A DNA stretch of 64,000 nt from JBBDSJ01 sp040905025 (GCA_040905025.1 JBBDSJ010000138.1:1-64000); one strand, 5' to 3'. Shown: positions 9,173 through 17,778, numbered from the stretch's first letter. Notes: a model not told the origin generated them from the sequence alone. Made by a program: numbers and translations.

Positions 9173-9622
9173 ATGGACATACGTAAAGTCAAAAAACTGA
9201 TTGAGTTACTGGAAGAATCCGGTATCGCGGAAATCGAGATTCACGAGGGCGAGGAAAGTGTACGCATTGCCCGCCAGAGTGCCGGTCAGCCGGTGCAGAC
9301 CTATTATCAGCCGCCGCAACAATCGCAACCTGCTCCGGCCTCGACTTCCAGCAATGAACCGGCTGTTGCCGAAGAAACCGGCCATATAGTCAAGTCACCA
9401 ATGGTGGGCACTTTTTACAGCAGTCCGGAATCGGGCAGTCCGCCATTCGTGGAACCGGGTAAACCGGTCAATGTCGGTGATGTGATTTGCATTATCGAAG
9501 CAATGAAAATCATGAATCAGATCGAGGCTGATGTCGGTGGCCGACTGGTCAAGGCACTGGTAGCCAGTGGTGAGCCGGTGGAATACGGTCAGCCGCTGTT
9601 TGTCATTGAGCCCGCTGACTAA
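9173..9622 (+). CDS. accB: Biotin carboxyl carrier protein of acetyl-CoA carboxylase
   Basis: 149 residues. AccB carries the biotin shuttled between AccC and the AccA/AccD carboxyltransferase in malonyl-CoA synthesis. The N-terminal dimerisation segment (DIRKVKKLIELLEESGIAEI) is followed by a Pro/Gln/Ala-rich linker (about residues 43-72) and the biotinyl domain. The biotinylated lysine is K112 in the EAMKIMNQ motif. It precedes accC by 123 nt, and the two probably share a transcript. Confidence 0.97.
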   Translation: MDIRKVKKLIELLEESGIAEIEIHEGEESVRIARQSAGQPVQTYYQPPQQSQPAPASTSSNEPAVAEETGHIVKSPMVGTFYSSPESGSPPFVEPGKPVNVGDVICIIEAMKIMNQIEADVGGRLVKALVASGEPVEYGQPLFVIEPAD

Positions 9623-9667
9623 ACTATTCCGGTCCGGATTGCGAAGTAAATGATCGTCATAACTTCT

Positions 9668-9685
9668 GCGGACATTAATGTCCGC
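9668..9685. repeat. Perfect palindrome between accB and accC
   Basis: GCGGACATTAATGTCCGC is a perfect 18-nt palindrome in the 123-bp accB-accC spacer, with no T-run after it. It could form an mRNA hairpin or be an operator half-site pair. Confidence 0.6.
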
Positions 9686-9745
9686 ATGGATAATTGCGGG
9701 CAGCCAGAGCGCTGGCCCGAATCAAACTAATGCCCGAATATCGTT

Positions 9746-11089
9746 ATGCTAGATAAAGTCGTTATTGCCAATCGCGGCGAAATTGCGTTGCGCATCCTGC
9801 GTTGTTGCCGTGAGCTTGGAATTAAAACCGTTGCCGTGTATTCCGAAGCTGATCGCGAACAAAAACATGTATTGCTCGCTGATGAATCCGTTTGTATCGG
9901 CCCGGCAGCATCCTCGGAAAGCTATCTGAATATCCCGGCGGTGATCAGCGCGGCTGAAGTGACCGATGCCGTCGCCATTCATCCCGGTTACGGTTTTCTC
10001 TCCGAGAATGCTGATTTCGCCGAACGTGTTGAGCAAAGCGGTTTTGTATTTATCGGCCCGCGTGCCGAAACCATACGCCTGATGGGTGATAAGGTATCGG
10101 CTATCAATGCGATGAAGGCGGCCGGGGTGCCTTGCGTGCCGGGCTCGGGTGGACCACTGGACGACAACAGTGATGAAAACATCCGCATTGCCCGCGAGAT
10201 TGGTTATCCGGTGATGGTGAAGGCGGCCGGTGGTGGTGGTGGTCGCGGTATGCGCGTAGTGCATACCGAAGCGAGTTTGCTGAATGCGATCTCATTAACC
10301 AAATCGGAAGCCGGCCAGGCGTTTGGTAACAGCGCCGTGTACATGGAAAAGTTTCTTGAGCACCCGCGTCATATTGAAATCCAGGTGCTGGCCGATAGCC
10401 ATGGCAACGTGATTCATCTCGGCGAGCGTGACTGCTCCATGCAGCGCCGCCATCAGAAAGTCATCGAGGAATGTCCGGCGCCGGGCCTTACCGACAAGCA
10501 ACGCAAGAAAATCGGTGATCGCTGTGTCGAGGCGTGTCAGCAGATCGGTTATCGCGGCGCCGGCACGTTTGAATTTCTCTACCAGGACAATGAGTTCTAT
10601 TTCATTGAAATGAACACCCGCGTACAGGTTGAGCACCCCGTAACCGAGATGGTAACCGGCGTCGATATCGTGAAAGAACAGTTGCGCATCGCTGCCGGTG
10701 ACAAGCTGACCTACAAGCAGACCGATATTGTCATGCGCGGTCATGCGGTGGAATGCCGGCTGAATGCTGAGGACGCCGAGACTTTCATGCCGTCGCCCGG
10801 TACGATTCATCATTACCATGCGCCGGGTGGTCCCGGCATCCGCGTTGATACACATGTGTATCAAGGTTATACCGTGCCACCGTATTATGATTCGATGATC
10901 GGCAAGTTGATCGCCTGCGCGGAAAACCGGCCAGCCGCGTTGGCACGGTTGCGTCAGGCGCTCGCCGAGATCGTGATTGAAGGTATCAAGACGAATATTC
11001 CACTACACCAGAAACTCATTAACGATGCCGCTTTCATGCAAGGTGGTACCGATATCCATTATCTCGAAAACAAATTTGGCCTGAAGTGA
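9746..11089 (+). CDS. accC: Biotin carboxylase subunit of acetyl-CoA carboxylase
   Basis: 447 residues, standard length. AccC carboxylates the biotin on AccB using ATP and bicarbonate. It shows the N-terminal VVIANRGEIALRILR, the ATP-grasp glycine-rich loop VKAAGGGGGRGMRVV near residue 160, the ERDCSMQRRHQKVIEE segment, EMNTRVQVEHPVTE with the metal-binding glutamates near residue 288, and the C-terminal lid domain. The start codon is the ATG at 9746 just after a spacer. Its stop overlaps the prmA start. Confidence 0.98.
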   Translation: MLDKVVIANRGEIALRILRCCRELGIKTVAVYSEADREQKHVLLADESVCIGPAASSESYLNIPAVISAAEVTDAVAIHPGYGFLSENADFAERVEQSGFVFIGPRAETIRLMGDKVSAINAMKAAGVPCVPGSGGPLDDNSDENIRIAREIGYPVMVKAAGGGGGRGMRVVHTEASLLNAISLTKSEAGQAFGNSAVYMEKFLEHPRHIEIQVLADSHGNVIHLGERDCSMQRRHQKVIEECPAPGLTDKQRKKIGDRCVEACQQIGYRGAGTFEFLYQDNEFYFIEMNTRVQVEHPVTEMVTGVDIVKEQLRIAAGDKLTYKQTDIVMRGHAVECRLNAEDAETFMPSPGTIHHYHAPGGPGIRVDTHVYQGYTVPPYYDSMIGKLIACAENRPAALARLRQALAEIVIEGIKTNIPLHQKLINDAAFMQGGTDIHYLENKFGLK

Positions 11090-11964
11090 GTAGCGCAGCT
11101 GCCATGAACGAAGACACTGGCGGCAGTTGGCAACAACTGACGGTGCAATGTGAGCCGGCGCTGGCGGCACGGATTGCGGAGCTGCTGGAACTGGCAGAAC
11201 CGACCGTGATGGATGTGCCGGCAGCTGACTCCGGCCGCACAGATTTACGCGCCTTGTTTCCCGCCGGGCAAATCCTGACAGGTTTAATCAGTGTTCTGCA
11301 TGGCCTCGGAGAATGTGAATGCGCACTGACCGGAATACCGGAGCAGGACTGGCTGGCGGTCAGTCGTGATGCCTGGTCGCCGGTCGCGTTGGGCGACAAT
11401 GTCTGGATGGGACCGGGCTGGTGTGCGCCACCGGAAGCGGCAAGGCTTTATTTGAAGATCGATCCGGGCCAGGCATTTGGTACCGGTCAGCATCCGACGA
11501 CCCGATTGTGTTTGCGCTGGCTGATCAAAAACGCGGCGGACGGGTTGCCGGCGACAGCCATTGACTACGGCTGTGGCTCCGGTGCGCTTGCGATTAGCGC
11601 TGCGCAACTGGGAGTGAAAAAGGTGCTGGCAACCGATATTGATCCACTGGCGCTGGCGGCGACGACTGATAATGCTGCCGCCAATGCCGTTGCCAGCAGG
11701 GTTGAATGTATCGAACCCCTGGTGGCGGCGAGCATGCCACCGGCGCCACTATTGCTTGCCAATATTCTGTTGCGGCCCTTGCAGGCACTGGCGCCGCAAC
11801 TGGTGCGGCTGGTAACAACCGATGGCAGGATTGTTCTGTCAGGGATTTTGCGCAGTCAGGTCGAGGCTTGTCGTGACAGCTATTCCGCATGGTTCACATT
11901 TGCACCGGCCGAATTTGAAGATGACTGGGCATTGTTAGTCGGCCAGCGGCGGGCTGATAGCTGA
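11086..11964 (+). CDS. prmA: Ribosomal protein L11 methyltransferase
   Basis: 286-292 residues. PrmA trimethylates lysines and the N-terminus of ribosomal protein L11 using SAM. The sequence shows the conserved DPGQAFGTGQHPTTRLCL segment, the SAM-binding DYGCGSGALAISAA (about residue 165) and LLANILLRPL, the family's NI(L)-PL catalytic-region motif. A GTG at 11086 overlaps the accC stop; an ATG at 11104 is the alternative start. accC-prmA is a common pairing. Confidence 0.93.
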   Translation: MSSAAAMNEDTGGSWQQLTVQCEPALAARIAELLELAEPTVMDVPAADSGRTDLRALFPAGQILTGLISVLHGLGECECALTGIPEQDWLAVSRDAWSPVALGDNVWMGPGWCAPPEAARLYLKIDPGQAFGTGQHPTTRLCLRWLIKNAADGLPATAIDYGCGSGALAISAAQLGVKKVLATDIDPLALAATTDNAAANAVASRVECIEPLVAASMPPAPLLLANILLRPLQALAPQLVRLVTTDGRIVLSGILRSQVEACRDSYSAWFTFAPAEFEDDWALLVGQRRADS

Positions 11965-12698
11965 TGTTTACCCGCTGCCCTGGTTGTCAGACTGCCTTCA
12001 GACTACGTGCTGCGCAGCTTGCGCGAGCCCAGGGGCGGGTGCGGTGCGGTCAGTGTGGACAGGCCTTTAATGCACTGCAGAGCCTGGCTGATACGCCGGC
12101 CGGGTTGCCGGCGGTGGCAGCTCCAATGCCGGAGGATAAACTTGTCCCTGGCACAGGGGCTGCCCGGGCCGGTGAGCCGGCACCAGCACTGCATGATTTG
12201 CCGGACTGGGATGAACCGGCCCGGCCACGGCGGCGCTGGCTCTGGTGGTTACTGGCTGTTGTATTGCTGCTGCTGGTGCTTGTGCAAACCGCATGGTTTC
12301 AACGGGATCGGCTCTACACCCGGTTTCCGCAGTTGTTACCGTTAGCCGAGCAATTGTGTGAGCGACTTGAATGTGAAGTTTACCGCTTGCGGCACATGCT
12401 CGACTTTGAACTGATTAATCGTGATGTGCGCATGCATCCTGCCTATGAGGATGCGCTGCTGGTCAATGCGACATTTGCTAACCGGGCAGCACAACGACAA
12501 CCCTACCCGCAACTGCAACTGGCCCTGTATGACACAGACGGGCGCGTGATTGCGTACCGTGCGTTCAAACCGGCAGATTACCTGGACGCAAGTTTGCCGA
12601 CAGGTCATGGTATGGCCCCTGATGAGCCACTACATGTGGTGCTGGAAGTCAGTGGCCCGACCAGCGGGGCCGTGAGTTTTGAATTCGGTTTTCTTTAG
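11964..12698 (+). CDS. Zinc-ribbon and DUF3426 domain membrane protein
   Basis: 244 residues. The N-terminal MJ0042-type zinc ribbon has CPGC (Cys5, Cys8) and CGQC (Cys28, Cys31). A linker and a single transmembrane helix follow (about residues 92-112, WLWWLLAVVLLLLVLVQTAW). The C-terminal DUF3426 domain begins near residue 135 (HMLDFELINRDVRMHPAYED). The zinc ribbon should face the cytoplasm and DUF3426 the periplasm. Function unknown. It commonly sits between prmA and dusB-fis, as here. Its TAG stop runs into a fragment of the family-1 repeat. Confidence 0.88.
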   Translation: MFTRCPGCQTAFRLRAAQLARAQGRVRCGQCGQAFNALQSLADTPAGLPAVAAPMPEDKLVPGTGAARAGEPAPALHDLPDWDEPARPRRRWLWWLLAVVLLLLVLVQTAWFQRDRLYTRFPQLLPLAEQLCERLECEVYRLRHMLDFELINRDVRMHPAYEDALLVNATFANRAAQRQPYPQLQLALYDTDGRVIAYRAFKPADYLDASLPTGHGMAPDEPLHVVLEVSGPTSGAVSFEFGFL

Positions 12699-12768
12699 GG
12701 AAACTCTGGGCAGTGGTGCATGGCTGCACCGTTTACGTAGCTAAGGATGTAATAAATCAGAGGTTCCT
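12697..12768 (+). repeat. Family-1 repeat, short degenerate copy
   Basis: A 72-bp remnant: left end AGGGAAACTCTGGG, right end AATCAGAGGTTCCT, and between them one module with hairpin GGTGCA-TGGC-TGCACC (12715-12730) and the linear AAGGATGT (12743-12750). The hairpin pairing is perfect although its sequence differs from every full copy. Confidence 0.6.
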
Positions 12769-13027
12769 TAGAACCATCAGTTTTATTTGCCCTGGCGTGG
12801 CCAGTGGTAACGGTCGTATTTTCAATTTTCGCTGCCGAAACTTGATTTGGATCACTGTTGCTTGCATGCAGCTTTCATCGTGTCCTGAATATATGTATGA
12901 TTTTGAATCTTTCCTGACGTAGAACGCGATGCGGAACATGCAGGATGAGCATGTGTTAAGCAAACTCTGTATTTGTCAGAGCTTGCCTGAATAAAAACAG
13001 CGTCCACAGTCACGTCAGCAAATAATA
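12769..13027. other. Intergenic stretch without a recognised gene
   Basis: AT-richer than the flanking genes. Two 68-69-codon frames overlap on opposite strands, but neither has a ribosome site or family features. Together with the repeats on both sides it makes a 627-bp gap between the DUF3426 gene and dusB. Confidence 0.5.
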
Positions 13028-13264
13028 AGGGATCTCTGATTTATTTAGAGATTCCTGCAGTACACTGATGTACTGCCATTTTTCAATCACTTAGATGATG
13101 GAAAAATGGAGAGAAGTGCTACATGGATGTAGCGGTTACGAACCTAAGGATGGAAAATCGAAAATCACAATTTTCGATTTTCGTGCTCTGAGGAATGGCA
13201 CATGGATGTGCCGCTTATGAAGCCAAGGATGTAGTATTCATGGATGAATTATTCAGAGCTTTCT
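13028..13264 (+). repeat. Family-1 structured repeat, copy C with two extra modules (5' of dusB-fis)
   Basis: About 237 bp. It has the same backbone as copy A plus two inserted modules of about 40 bp. Module 1 has hairpin GCTACA-TGGA-TGTAGC (13118-13133) then AAGGATG (13146-13152). Module 2 has hairpin GGCACA-TGGA-TGTGCC (13197-13212) then CAAGGATGTA (13224-13233). The first apex hairpin (13058-13075) is CAGTACA-CTGA-TGTACTG, having lost GGA. Confidence 0.85.
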
Positions 13265-13381
13265 TAAACAGTATGCCCGGTTCTGTGGTGGCGCCTGTCT
13301 GTTGTATATGCAACTGACGTAACCGTGGAAGTGCTGGTACTTACCAACCTCGTGTTAGTGAAAGGCAGTCTTGGAATTCGG

Positions 13382-14404
13382 ATGCAAATTGGTTCGCTCA
13401 CTTTAAGTAACAACCTGATACTGGCGCCAATGGCCGGCGTAACCGATCGGCCGTTTCGGCAATTATGCCGACAACTTGGCGCGGGGTTGGCGGTATCGGA
13501 AATGGTCAGTGCCAACCCGGACCTGCGCATGACGCGCAAAAGCCGGCTGCGGCTGGATCATCAGGGCGAACCGGGTCCGCGTGCCGTGCAGATTGCCGGT
13601 GCCGATCCGCACATGCTCGCCGATGCGGCCCGCTACAACGCGGATCAGGGTGCCGAGATCATAGATATCAACATGGGCTGTCCGGCGAAAAAGGTTTGCA
13701 ATGTTTACGCCGGTTCCGCGCTGTTACAGGATGAAGCGCTGGTGGCAAGGATTCTCACTACTGTCGTCGCTGCGGTGGATGTGCCGGTGACCCTGAAAAT
13801 CCGTACCGGTTGGCAACCACAGAACAAAAATGCGATTGCCATTGCCCGTATTGCCGAGCATGCCGGTATCAGGATGCTGACTGTGCATGGCCGTACCCGC
13901 GCCTGTGCGTTCCGGGGTGACGCTGAACACGATACCGCGCGCCATGTGAAGCAGGCAGTACAGATTCCGGTGGTTGCCAACGGTGATATCCGCACACCCC
14001 AACAGGCGCGGCAAATTCTTGCGCAAACCGGTGCCGATGGTCTGATGATCGGTCGTGGCGCCCAGGGCAATCCGTGGATTTTTCGTGATATACAGCATTT
14101 TCTGATCACCGGCAAGTTATTGCCGCCACCTGCTGCCGCTGAAGTGCTCGCGACCTTGCGCGGACATCTGGAAAATCTTTACGCGTTTTATGGCGAATAC
14201 CAGGGTGTGCGCATCGCCCGTAAGCACATTGCCTGGTACTGCCGGCATGCCGATGATGCGGCCGCCCGGCAACTGCGGCAACGCGCCAACCAGGCCGAAC
14301 ATGCGGATCAGCAGCTGGCCTGGGTCGAGGATTGCTTCAACGGGCGATTGTGCACACAGCTACCGGTTGGTCATGAATCTGTTGCAGGGAGACTGGCGGC
14401 ATGA
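13382..14404 (+). CDS. dusB: tRNA-dihydrouridine synthase B
   Basis: 340 residues from the ATG at 13382. An open frame extends to a GTG at 13325, but MQIGSLTLSNNLILAPMAGVTDRPFR is the usual N-terminus. DusB is an FMN/NADPH enzyme that reduces uridine in the tRNA D-loop. Features are the TIM-barrel start, DINMGCPAKKV with the catalytic cysteine near residue 100, the LKIRTGW and VHGRTR segments, and NGDI/MIGRGAQGNPWIF, which binds the FMN phosphate. Its stop overlaps the fis start (ATGA), the classic dusB-fis operon. Confidence 0.97.
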   Translation: MQIGSLTLSNNLILAPMAGVTDRPFRQLCRQLGAGLAVSEMVSANPDLRMTRKSRLRLDHQGEPGPRAVQIAGADPHMLADAARYNADQGAEIIDINMGCPAKKVCNVYAGSALLQDEALVARILTTVVAAVDVPVTLKIRTGWQPQNKNAIAIARIAEHAGIRMLTVHGRTRACAFRGDAEHDTARHVKQAVQIPVVANGDIRTPQQARQILAQTGADGLMIGRGAQGNPWIFRDIQHFLITGKLLPPPAAAEVLATLRGHLENLYAFYGEYQGVRIARKHIAWYCRHADDAAARQLRQRANQAEHADQQLAWVEDCFNGRLCTQLPVGHESVAGRLAA

Positions 14405-14685
14405 GTTTGCATCAGGCACATAAAAAATTAATCAGCGCGGAACGCGCTGTCGATGAAAAAACCTGCCTGAGTGAATCCGTACGCAAGGCGATGGAAGCCT
14501 ACTTTGCCGATATGGACGGTCATGAAGTCAATGACTTGTATGAACTCGTGATGGCGCAGGTGGAAAAACCGTTATTTGAAGTCGTCATGGATAGTACCCG
14601 CGGTAACATTACCAAGGCTGCACAAGTGCTTGGCATGAATCGCGGAACACTGCGTACCCGCCTGAAAAAATACGGCCTGGATTGA
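14401..14685 (+). CDS. fis: DNA-binding protein Fis
   Basis: 94 residues. Fis is a nucleoid-associated regulator of rRNA promoters, recombination and growth-phase control. The C-terminal helix-turn-helix is clear: NITKAAQVLGMNRGTLRTRLKKYGL. The helical core YELVMAQVEKPLFEVVMDSTRGN is the Fis dimer region. It is translated with dusB (4-nt overlap) and followed after 49 nt by purH. Confidence 0.97.
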   Translation: MSLHQAHKKLISAERAVDEKTCLSESVRKAMEAYFADMDGHEVNDLYELVMAQVEKPLFEVVMDSTRGNITKAAQVLGMNRGTLRTRLKKYGLD

Positions 14686-14734
14686 TCTGCAGACTGATCA
14701 AGCCGGTTATTTTTGACCTTCGGAGAGAATAGTC

Positions 14735-16303
14735 ATGGTTGCCATACGCCGCGCATTGGTCAGTGTTTCAGATAAAACCGGTGTGGTGGAGTTTTGTCAG
14801 GCGCTTGCCAGATTGAAAGTTGAGTTTTTGTCGACCGGTGGCACCGCGAAATTGTTACGCGATGCCGGTCTGAATGTAACCGAAGTTTCCGCACATACCG
14901 GCTTTCCGGAAATTATGGCCGGTCGCGTCAAAACCCTGCATCCAAAAATCCATGGTGGTTTGCTCGGCCGCCGTGGCGAGGACGATGCCGTGATGGCCGA
15001 ACATGGTATCGAACCGATAGATCTGCTGGTCGTGAATCTGTATCCATTTGCGCAGACTGTGGCCAGGGCGGATTGCACACTGGCCGAAGCCATTGAGAAT
15101 ATTGATATCGGCGGCCCGGCCATGTTGCGTGCGGCGGCCAAGAATCATGCTGCGGTGGCGGTGTTGGTCGATAGCATGGACTATGCCCGTGTGCTGGATG
15201 AAATGCAGCACAACAATGGCGAGCTCAAGGCTTCAACCCGTTACCATCTGGCGCGCAAGGCGTTTGCGCATACCGCAAATTATGATGCGGCCGTCAGCAG
15301 CTATCTTGGCAGCATCAGTTTTGACGGCAGCACGCGCGAGCCGTTTTCACTGACGTATACGCCCCAGTTTCACAAGCTGCAGGATCTGCGTTACGGCGAA
15401 AACCCGCATCAGCGCGCCGCGTTTTATCGTGAACCCGAACCGGTCAGTGGCAGTATCGCCAATGCCACCCAACTGCAGGGCAAGGCGCTGTCGTATAACA
15501 ATATTGCTGATACCGATGCCGCATTGCAGTGTGTTTTCGGATTTGCCGAGACTGCCTGCGTCATCGTCAAGCATGCCAATCCCTGCGGTGTGGCCGTCGC
15601 CGAAGATCAGGATACCGCTTACAAGCTGGCCTACATGACCGACCCGACTTCGGCATTCGGCGGGATTATCGCGCTGAACCGCGAGCTGGAACCGGCTACC
15701 GCTGAAGCCATTCTGGATAATCAATTCGTCGAAGTGATCGCGGCACCGAGTGTGCATGCCGATGCTTTGAAGATCCTGTCGGACAAGCCCGGCATTCGCG
15801 TACTGGCCGTGGGTGAACCGCCGGCAGAATTCCCGCCGCAGCTTGATATGAAACGCGTAGTCGGCGGCGTGTTATTGCAGGATGCTGATCAGGGCACGAT
15901 TGATGTGAATGATTTAACCATTGTCAGTGAACGCGGGCCGACTGATGCCGAAATCCGCGATCTGTTCTTTGCCTGGCGCGTGGCCAAGTATGTTAAATCC
16001 AATGCGATTGTCTATGCGCATGATCAACGCACGATCGGCGTCGGTGCCGGCCAGATGAGCCGTGTCTACAGTGCCCGTATCGCCGGCATCAAGGCGCATG
16101 ATGAAGGCCTTGAAGTCAAGGGCGCGGTCATGGCGTCCGATGCATTCTTTCCGTTTCGTGATGGTATTGATGCCGCCGCCGAAGCCGGTATTACTGCCGT
16201 CATCCAGCCCGGCGGCTCCATGCGTGATGATGAAGTCATTGCTGCGGCAAACGAGCATGATATTGCGATGGTGTTTACTGGTATGCGCCATTTTAGGCAT
16301 TAA
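14735..16303 (+). CDS. purH: Bifunctional AICAR transformylase / IMP cyclohydrolase
   Basis: 522 residues. PurH catalyses the last two steps of IMP synthesis. The N-terminal MGS-like cyclohydrolase domain begins RRALVSVSDKTGVVEFCQAL and holds STGGTAKLLRDAGL, HPKIHGGLL and NIDIGGPAMLRAAAKN. The transformylase domain holds RYGENPHQRAAFYR, VKHANPCGVAVA, TSAFGGIIALNRE, SNAIVYAH and ASDAFFPFRDG, and ends with GMRHFRH. Upstream is a good ribosome site (GGAGA). The stop codon lies inside a 13-bp perfect hairpin. Confidence 0.98.
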   Translation: MVAIRRALVSVSDKTGVVEFCQALARLKVEFLSTGGTAKLLRDAGLNVTEVSAHTGFPEIMAGRVKTLHPKIHGGLLGRRGEDDAVMAEHGIEPIDLLVVNLYPFAQTVARADCTLAEAIENIDIGGPAMLRAAAKNHAAVAVLVDSMDYARVLDEMQHNNGELKASTRYHLARKAFAHTANYDAAVSSYLGSISFDGSTREPFSLTYTPQFHKLQDLRYGENPHQRAAFYREPEPVSGSIANATQLQGKALSYNNIADTDAALQCVFGFAETACVIVKHANPCGVAVAEDQDTAYKLAYMTDPTSAFGGIIALNRELEPATAEAILDNQFVEVIAAPSVHADALKILSDKPGIRVLAVGEPPAEFPPQLDMKRVVGGVLLQDADQGTIDVNDLTIVSERGPTDAEIRDLFFAWRVAKYVKSNAIVYAHDQRTIGVGAGQMSRVYSARIAGIKAHDEGLEVKGAVMASDAFFPFRDGIDAAAEAGITAVIQPGGSMRDDEVIAAANEHDIAMVFTGMRHFRH

Positions 16304-16324
16304 TCTGCCTTGGCAGATTAATGC
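16297..16324. repeat. Perfect hairpin overlapping the purH stop codon
   Basis: GCATTAATCTGCC (16297-16309) and GGCAGATTAATGC (16312-16324) form a 13-bp perfect stem with a TT loop. The stop TAA (16301-16303) is inside the 5' arm. No T-run follows, so it is more likely an RNA-stabilising or processing hairpin than a plain terminator. Confidence 0.7.
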
Positions 16325-16439
16325 CAGTCAAAAGTAAAAAGCAAAAAGTATAAAAGCCGTTCATGCGCATTTTCACGAACAAAATTACTCGGCCGCAGAA
16401 TCTACTGTTGCCACTATAGCTTTATTGAACCACAGAGTA

Positions 16440-16485
16440 CCCTCTCCCTTTGGGAGAGGGCCAGGGAGAGGGCCAGGGTGAGGGC
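16440..16485 (+). repeat. GGGAGAGGGCCAGGG-type intergenic repeat carrying the purD ribosome site
   Basis: CCCTCTCCC pairs with GGGAGAGGG and is followed by near-tandem 12-nt units (CCAGGGAGAGGG, CCAGGGTGAGGG). The last GAGGG lies 1 nt before the purD ATG region. Elements of this look are widespread in proteobacterial intergenic regions; a relative lies at 42541-42576. Confidence 0.65.
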
Positions 16486-17766
16486 ATGAACGTTTTGATT
16501 GTGGGTAATGGCGGGCGCGAGCATGCGCTGGCCTGGAAGGTGGCGCAATCGCCGCAGGTGGACAAGGTCTATGTTGCGCCGGGGAACGCCGGTACCGCGA
16601 CGGAGTCCGGTGTGGAAAACGTGGCGATCAAGGCGACCGATATTCCGGCGTTGCTGGATTTTGCCCGGCGCGAGCAGATTGACCTGACCATCGTCGGGCC
16701 GGAAGCGCCACTGGTTGCCGGCATTGCCGATGCATTCCAGCAAGCCGGTTTGCGTTGTTTCGGGCCCTCGAAAGCTGCCGCGCAACTGGAGGGCTCGAAA
16801 GCCTTCGCCAAGAATTTTCTCCAGCGCTACAACATCCCCACTGCCCGCTATGAGAATTTTACTGATCTGGATGCCGCATTAGCCTATCTGCAGGATCATG
16901 CGTTGCCGGTCGTGATAAAGGCTGATGGTCTGGCTGCCGGCAAGGGCGTGATCATTGCGCAGAACATCGCTGAAGCCGAGCTGGCGGTGAGAGACATGCT
17001 GGCAGGTAACAAGTTTGGCGATGCCGGTCATCGGGTCGTGATTGAAGAGTTTCTTGCCGGTGAAGAAGCGAGTTTTATTGTGGTTGCCAGCGGCCAGCAG
17101 TTTGTCGCGCTGGCCAGCTCTCAGGATCACAAGGCCCGCGATGCCGGCGACCAGGGCCCGAATACCGGCGGCATGGGTGCGTATTCACCGGCACCGGTGG
17201 TTACGACTGAGATGCATGCCCGCATTGTTGCAGAAATCATTCAGCCGACACTGGCCGGCCTAGCCAGCGAGGGTATTGATTATCTCGGCTTTCTTTATGC
17301 CGGTGTGATGATCACGGCTGATGGCATGCCGAAAGTGCTCGAGTTCAATTGCCGTTTTGGTGATCCGGAAACGCAGCCGATATTACTGCGGTTGCAATCC
17401 GATCTGGTGGCACTGTGCAGCCGGGCAATCGATCAACAACTTGATGGTTACGAACTGGATTGGGAGCCGCGAGTTGCGCTGGGCGTCGTGCTGGCGGCAG
17501 AAGGCTACCCCGGTGAGGTCAGAAACAATGACGTGATTACCGGTCTGGACGCGCCGCAGCCGGACCATGTCAAAGTGTTTCAGGCGGGCACGAAGTTATG
17601 CGATGGCGAAGTGGTCACTGCCGGTGGCCGCGTTTTATGCGTAACGGCACTGGGCAATGATATTGCCGGAGCGCAGCAAAATGCCTACAAGGCGGTGCAG
17701 AAAATCAACTGGAGCGGGATGTTCTATCGCCCGGATATTGGTTACCGGGCTATCAAACGTATTTAA
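16486..17766 (+). CDS. purD: Phosphoribosylamine-glycine ligase (GAR synthetase)
   Basis: 426 residues from the ATG at 16486, which gives MNVLIVGNGGREHALAWK. The frame is open 36 nt further upstream, but only through a repeat coding Gly/Glu/Gln. PurD joins glycine to phosphoribosylamine with ATP. The ATP-grasp fold shows VVIKADGLAAGKGVIIA, EEFLAGEEASFI, QDHKARDAGDQGPNTGGMGAYSPAP and LEFNCRFGDPETQPIL. It follows purH as in the purHD operon, with a 182-nt gap holding hairpin elements. Confidence 0.97.
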   Translation: MNVLIVGNGGREHALAWKVAQSPQVDKVYVAPGNAGTATESGVENVAIKATDIPALLDFARREQIDLTIVGPEAPLVAGIADAFQQAGLRCFGPSKAAAQLEGSKAFAKNFLQRYNIPTARYENFTDLDAALAYLQDHALPVVIKADGLAAGKGVIIAQNIAEAELAVRDMLAGNKFGDAGHRVVIEEFLAGEEASFIVVASGQQFVALASSQDHKARDAGDQGPNTGGMGAYSPAPVVTTEMHARIVAEIIQPTLAGLASEGIDYLGFLYAGVMITADGMPKVLEFNCRFGDPETQPILLRLQSDLVALCSRAIDQQLDGYELDWEPRVALGVVLAAEGYPGEVRNNDVITGLDAPQPDHVKVFQAGTKLCDGEVVTAGGRVLCVTALGNDIAGAQQNAYKAVQKINWSGMFYRPDIGYRAIKRI

Positions 17767-17778
17767 TTTTTGGGTTGT

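Noticed and set aside
12713..12963. Two overlapping frames of 68-69 codons on opposite strands before dusB
   Set aside because: One starts inside a family-1 remnant, neither has a ribosome site, and they overlap each other on opposite strands.
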